Position numbers and translations under genes: made by a program
Source of the DNA: Dasypus novemcinctus
Lineage: Eukaryota; Chordata; Mammalia; Cingulata; Dasypodidae
DNA: 64,000 bases
Assembly (NCBI RefSeq): GCF_030445035.2
Contig: NC_080676.1
Coordinates: 9,028,940-9,092,939 of the forward strand
Reading direction: 5' to 3'
Notes under the pieces: generated by a model
Seen by the model: the letters and a program-made list of their open reading frames with translations, nothing else
Database searches by the model: none
Told to the model about the DNA's origin: nothing
Shown here: positions 61,036 to 64,000 of the stretch, piece after piece
Layout of the letters: the number at the start of each line of letters is the position of its first letter
Position numbering within the stretch: the stretch's first letter is position 1

Positions 61036-62619
61036 CCCGAGAAATGTCGTCACGAAAGCTGGATTCCTTCAATAGTTGCCCAATTTGTAAGGGGAAAAAT
61101 TAAGTCACGGTAGAGAATTATTTCAGTTTTAAGTTTTCCCCCAAGAATTTTCCCCAAAACTTACAAATAACAAAGTAATGGCAAACACGAAATAATAAAA
61201 CTCAGAAACAGCCAATAATGTTCTATTTAACAGCTTGCCTCCTCATGGCTATTTTATATTGGCTGCATATAATATGTTTATAGTTTCTCTAAGGGAGACT
61301 GACCCAAGGTTCCAAGATGGAAGCAACAATATTTCATAAGGTTCTGAAAAAAAGTTCCATGATTTCCAGGCATTTTTCCACCTGCTTAGACATGAGAATC
61401 CCAAGAATCCTTTCAGGGCCCTCCCGCCTACCCCCATAAAAGCTCCCTTGTCTAGAGACCTCCTTTATAGCAGGCCTCAGCATATTAAATCTCATCATCT
61501 CAATAATCCTGAACCACAAGCATTAAAATCTCCTCCATGGGGTTCAGAGAAGTAATTAATGCCAGACAGCTGCTAAATGGTCAGACCAGTCTATCTGACT
61601 CCAATGCTCATGTCAATTCCACATAAATTTGATGGCCTACTCTGTGCTAAACAGTGGCCAGAATCTAAAGATAGATTGAAGGATGGAAAGGAACCCATGA
61701 TCTATTTCCTCAAGGAGTGTGGCCTCTAGTTAAAGGACCAAAGTGAACCAAGTCAAGCATGTCCTTTTACTTTATCTGATTTTTCAGTCTTTGCCACTCA
61801 CACAGTTCTGAACACGTATGAGAAGGGGCAGGTTTTCCCTGAGCTGCAGAGAAGGGTCCCCTTTGGGTGCAGAGCTATCTGTGTCAGAACAGGCTTTGCT
61901 AATTATCACATCACCCAGGACGCTCGCCAGCTTGAATAATTCAGGAATGCCTTCAATGCCTCGAGTGCCTCATACCCAGAAACACTGTGTCTCAATTGAC
62001 ATTTATTCCGTTTGGGAACCACCAGAGCCTCTGTATTAAGGAAACCCTCCAGGAGCCATGTTACCAGGCAACCGTGTCACTCCATTGCTTTCTCAAGGGC
62101 TGATTCTTCTCAGGTGGGCTTCACTGCATGCCCAGGCCTGGGCCTTGCTGGAGTCCCTGGGGGGCTCAGCATGGGGAAGGGGCCGCTGCCGACAGCCTTC
62201 TGTGGTCCTGCACATCTGCGGGGATACCTGGGTCTCCCCACAGAGAAGCCCACTGAGAGTCTAGGGCACCTAAAACTCAGCCGTGAAGTTCGATTCAGGG
62301 TAAAGGGGCGCCAGTACAAATTCCGGAGAGCCCTACAGGTGGAGTGGGGACAAGAGCCGCCACCATGCAATATTCAGTTAGATGTAGGTGAAGAACTCAG
62401 CATGTCCATCCTTGCTGGAGGAACTGGACAAGAATTTTAACCAAGGTTCAAACTTGCTCTTGAGAATTGGATTCACTTTCTGGAAAGGAGCCGTGAATCT
62501 TCTTAACCAGATCCCCAAGTACAGCAGTTGATCTGAGAACAAACTTTAAGAAACTCTGAACCCTGGAGCAAAGATCCAGTTTGGGCTGATTGTTTAAAGC
62601 TGTGGGGCCAATGCTGGTT

Positions 62620-63065
62620 GCACATTGAAATCAAACTACCGATGTCTGTGTCCCACTCCCCAGATTAAGGGGTTTGGTACAGTCTGAGCAACAGAGATTT
62701 TCTAAAAGCTTCCCATGCGATTCAGTGCGCAGTCAAGACGGAGAACCACTGGATTACAGGGAGCTCAGAAGTTTAGCTCCTTGCTCCTCAAAGCATGGTC
62801 CAAGGGCCAGCAGCGCTGGCATCAGCTAGAGCTTGTAGAAACACAGAATCTCAGCCCTACCCAGAACTCCTGTACAAAAATCTGCATTTTTAACAAGATC
62901 CTGAGGTGATTGCTTGGATTAAGTCTACACCTAGCTGCAAACTCCCTTACCTGGATTCCTGAGCCCCCAACTCCAAGCAACAGATTCAGAATCTCAGCAG
63001 ATGAGGCCAAGAAATATTTTTTAAAGTTCCCCGAGGTGATTCAGGTGCTCGCAGGGGGCTGAAGG
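62620..63065. mobile_element. MER5-type (hAT-Charlie) DNA transposon fragments
   Basis: About 62620-62755 has 'ctggttgcacattgaaatc' and 'gagaaccactgg'. About 62785-62925 has 'ctcaaagcatggtccaagggccagcagc' and 'gtagaaacacagaatctcagccc'. A third piece to 63065 ends 'tccccgaggtgattcaggtg'. These are non-autonomous MER5 ends. Confidence 0.6.
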
Positions 63066-63109
63066 CCGTAAGTGGAGCAATTAACATAAGCTCTGGAGGT
63101 AGAAAGTGG

Positions 63110-63300
63110 AACTTGGGACAGGCCCTGGTTTTCCCTCTTTTCTCTGTGTAACCCTGGACAGCCACTTAACCCCTCTGAGCATCAGTTTCTGCATCCATAG
63201 ATGGAAGCAATAGCTTATTCATAAGAAGGTACGTATAATATGTGATAATATAAGGGCTGGATCCATAATAAGTATTTAATAAATAGTAGCTAGTTTTGAG
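63110..63300 (+). repeat. MIR SINE
   Basis: Contains 'gtgtaaccctggacagccacttaacccctctgagcatcagtttctgcatcc' and 'agtatttaataaatagtagc', in MIR order. Confidence 0.7.
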
Positions 63301-64000
63301 TGTGTTACCTCAAAGTGACCTTGATTTGACCTTGCTCTAAGACTAGCTCTTGCAGAGCTGTCATATTTGGAAGGTTTAGGATTCCAGGTGCTCTCACGTT
63401 TGATCTCTTCCTTTTCTCTTCCCCCTCATCTCAGAGATTTTTGTCCTACCTCTCAAGACTTGCTCTACATAACCTTAACTAATTTCTAGTAGAGCAAGGA
63501 ATTTCCTATCCAAGTATCCTTGACAGCAGGTAACTACTGAATAGTCAAAGAAACGAATCCATAATGTGGAATTTCAGCTGCCATAAGTCACAGTAGGGTT
63601 TGCACTTGGGGGGTTGGTGGGGAGTACTTCCCAGAGCCACTGAACAACTGTCTGCTCAGCCCCATCTGCATCTCCTCCTTGTCTCTTCTGAGCTGGTGTG
63701 AGGAGGGGGCAGGCAGAAGGGTAGGGGTTGCAGACCACCAGGCCAGAAAGTGACATTGCTGACATTGACCCCGAAGATGACAGGAAAGAAGACAGAATGG
63801 GTCTCGCTCAGCAAGCACCTTTCCAGCACCTTCTACACACCCTAGAGCTCCTCATCTGATGGAGCTCTAGGGTTTCTCTAACTCAAATAACATCATTGCT
63901 ACGATGACCGCCATCCACAGAGGAGCAGCCTACTCTGGACCCAGGAAGGTGCTCAGAGCCAAGTGCAAATGGTCACCCCCAACGCCTGAGTTAAATTTGG
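63301..64000. other. Intronic sequence, nothing recognised
   Basis: No exon-like frame or clear repeat seen in the last 700 bases. Confidence 0.4.

Noticed and set aside
61590..61760. Possible further ancient repeat (ctctgtgctaaacagtggccag ... ctcaaggagtgtggcctctag)
   Set aside because: Resembles a common old mammalian repeat, but too diverged to assign.

Overview
The window is mammalian genomic DNA, almost certainly from an armadillo (Dasypus or a close cingulate relative). Four insertions carry the tRNA-derived DAS-type SINE body with an A-rich tail, a family characteristic of armadillos. The LINE-1 copies share the long 3-prime ends I associate with armadillo L1s. Gene density is very low: one protein-coding gene is recognisable, and everything upstream of it is intergenic or repeat DNA.

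The gene is TRIM42, on the + strand at the right end. Exon 1 (56857-57197) encodes the family's cysteine-rich N-terminus. Exon 2 (59925-60622) encodes a C3HC4 RING finger and two B-boxes. Together they give 346 codons plus one base; the remaining exons (coiled coil, COS/FN3 part) should lie beyond position 64000. In human, TRIM42 follows CLSTN2, so positions 1-56 kb probably correspond to that intergenic interval.

Layout. 1-5.7 kb: sparse old repeats (MIR, an L2 split by MaLR LTRs). 5.9-8.9 kb: old antisense L1. 8.9-15.7 kb: L1-A, an ORF1-plus-3'UTR (HAL1-like) copy, itself hit by a truncated 7SK retrocopy and by an antisense L1 (L1-D). 15.9-37.9 kb: L1-B, a near-complete + strand L1 with a roughly 3 kb 3'UTR, stretched to 22 kb by an L1 tail carrying a probable 3' transduction, three SINEs, a young non-autonomous class II endogenous retrovirus (23405-27351) and a full-length antisense L1 (L1-C, 29170-37836). 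37.9-55.7 kb: older L1 fragments in both orientations, MaLR LTRs and microsatellites. 55.7-64 kb: TRIM42 with intronic MIR and MER5 pieces.

The most notable items are: the retroviral element, whose two 996 bp LTRs look identical and flank a tRNA-Lys primer site, a four-copy ~215 bp leader array, a splice donor and a collapsed gag/env; a retroviral env fragment embedded in an inverted block inside L1-C's 3'UTR; a shared open frame in the long L1 3'UTR; and an exact 13-residue period of Asn-Cys motifs in TRIM42 exon 1. All similarity statements are by eye from the sequence and from recalled families; no search was run.
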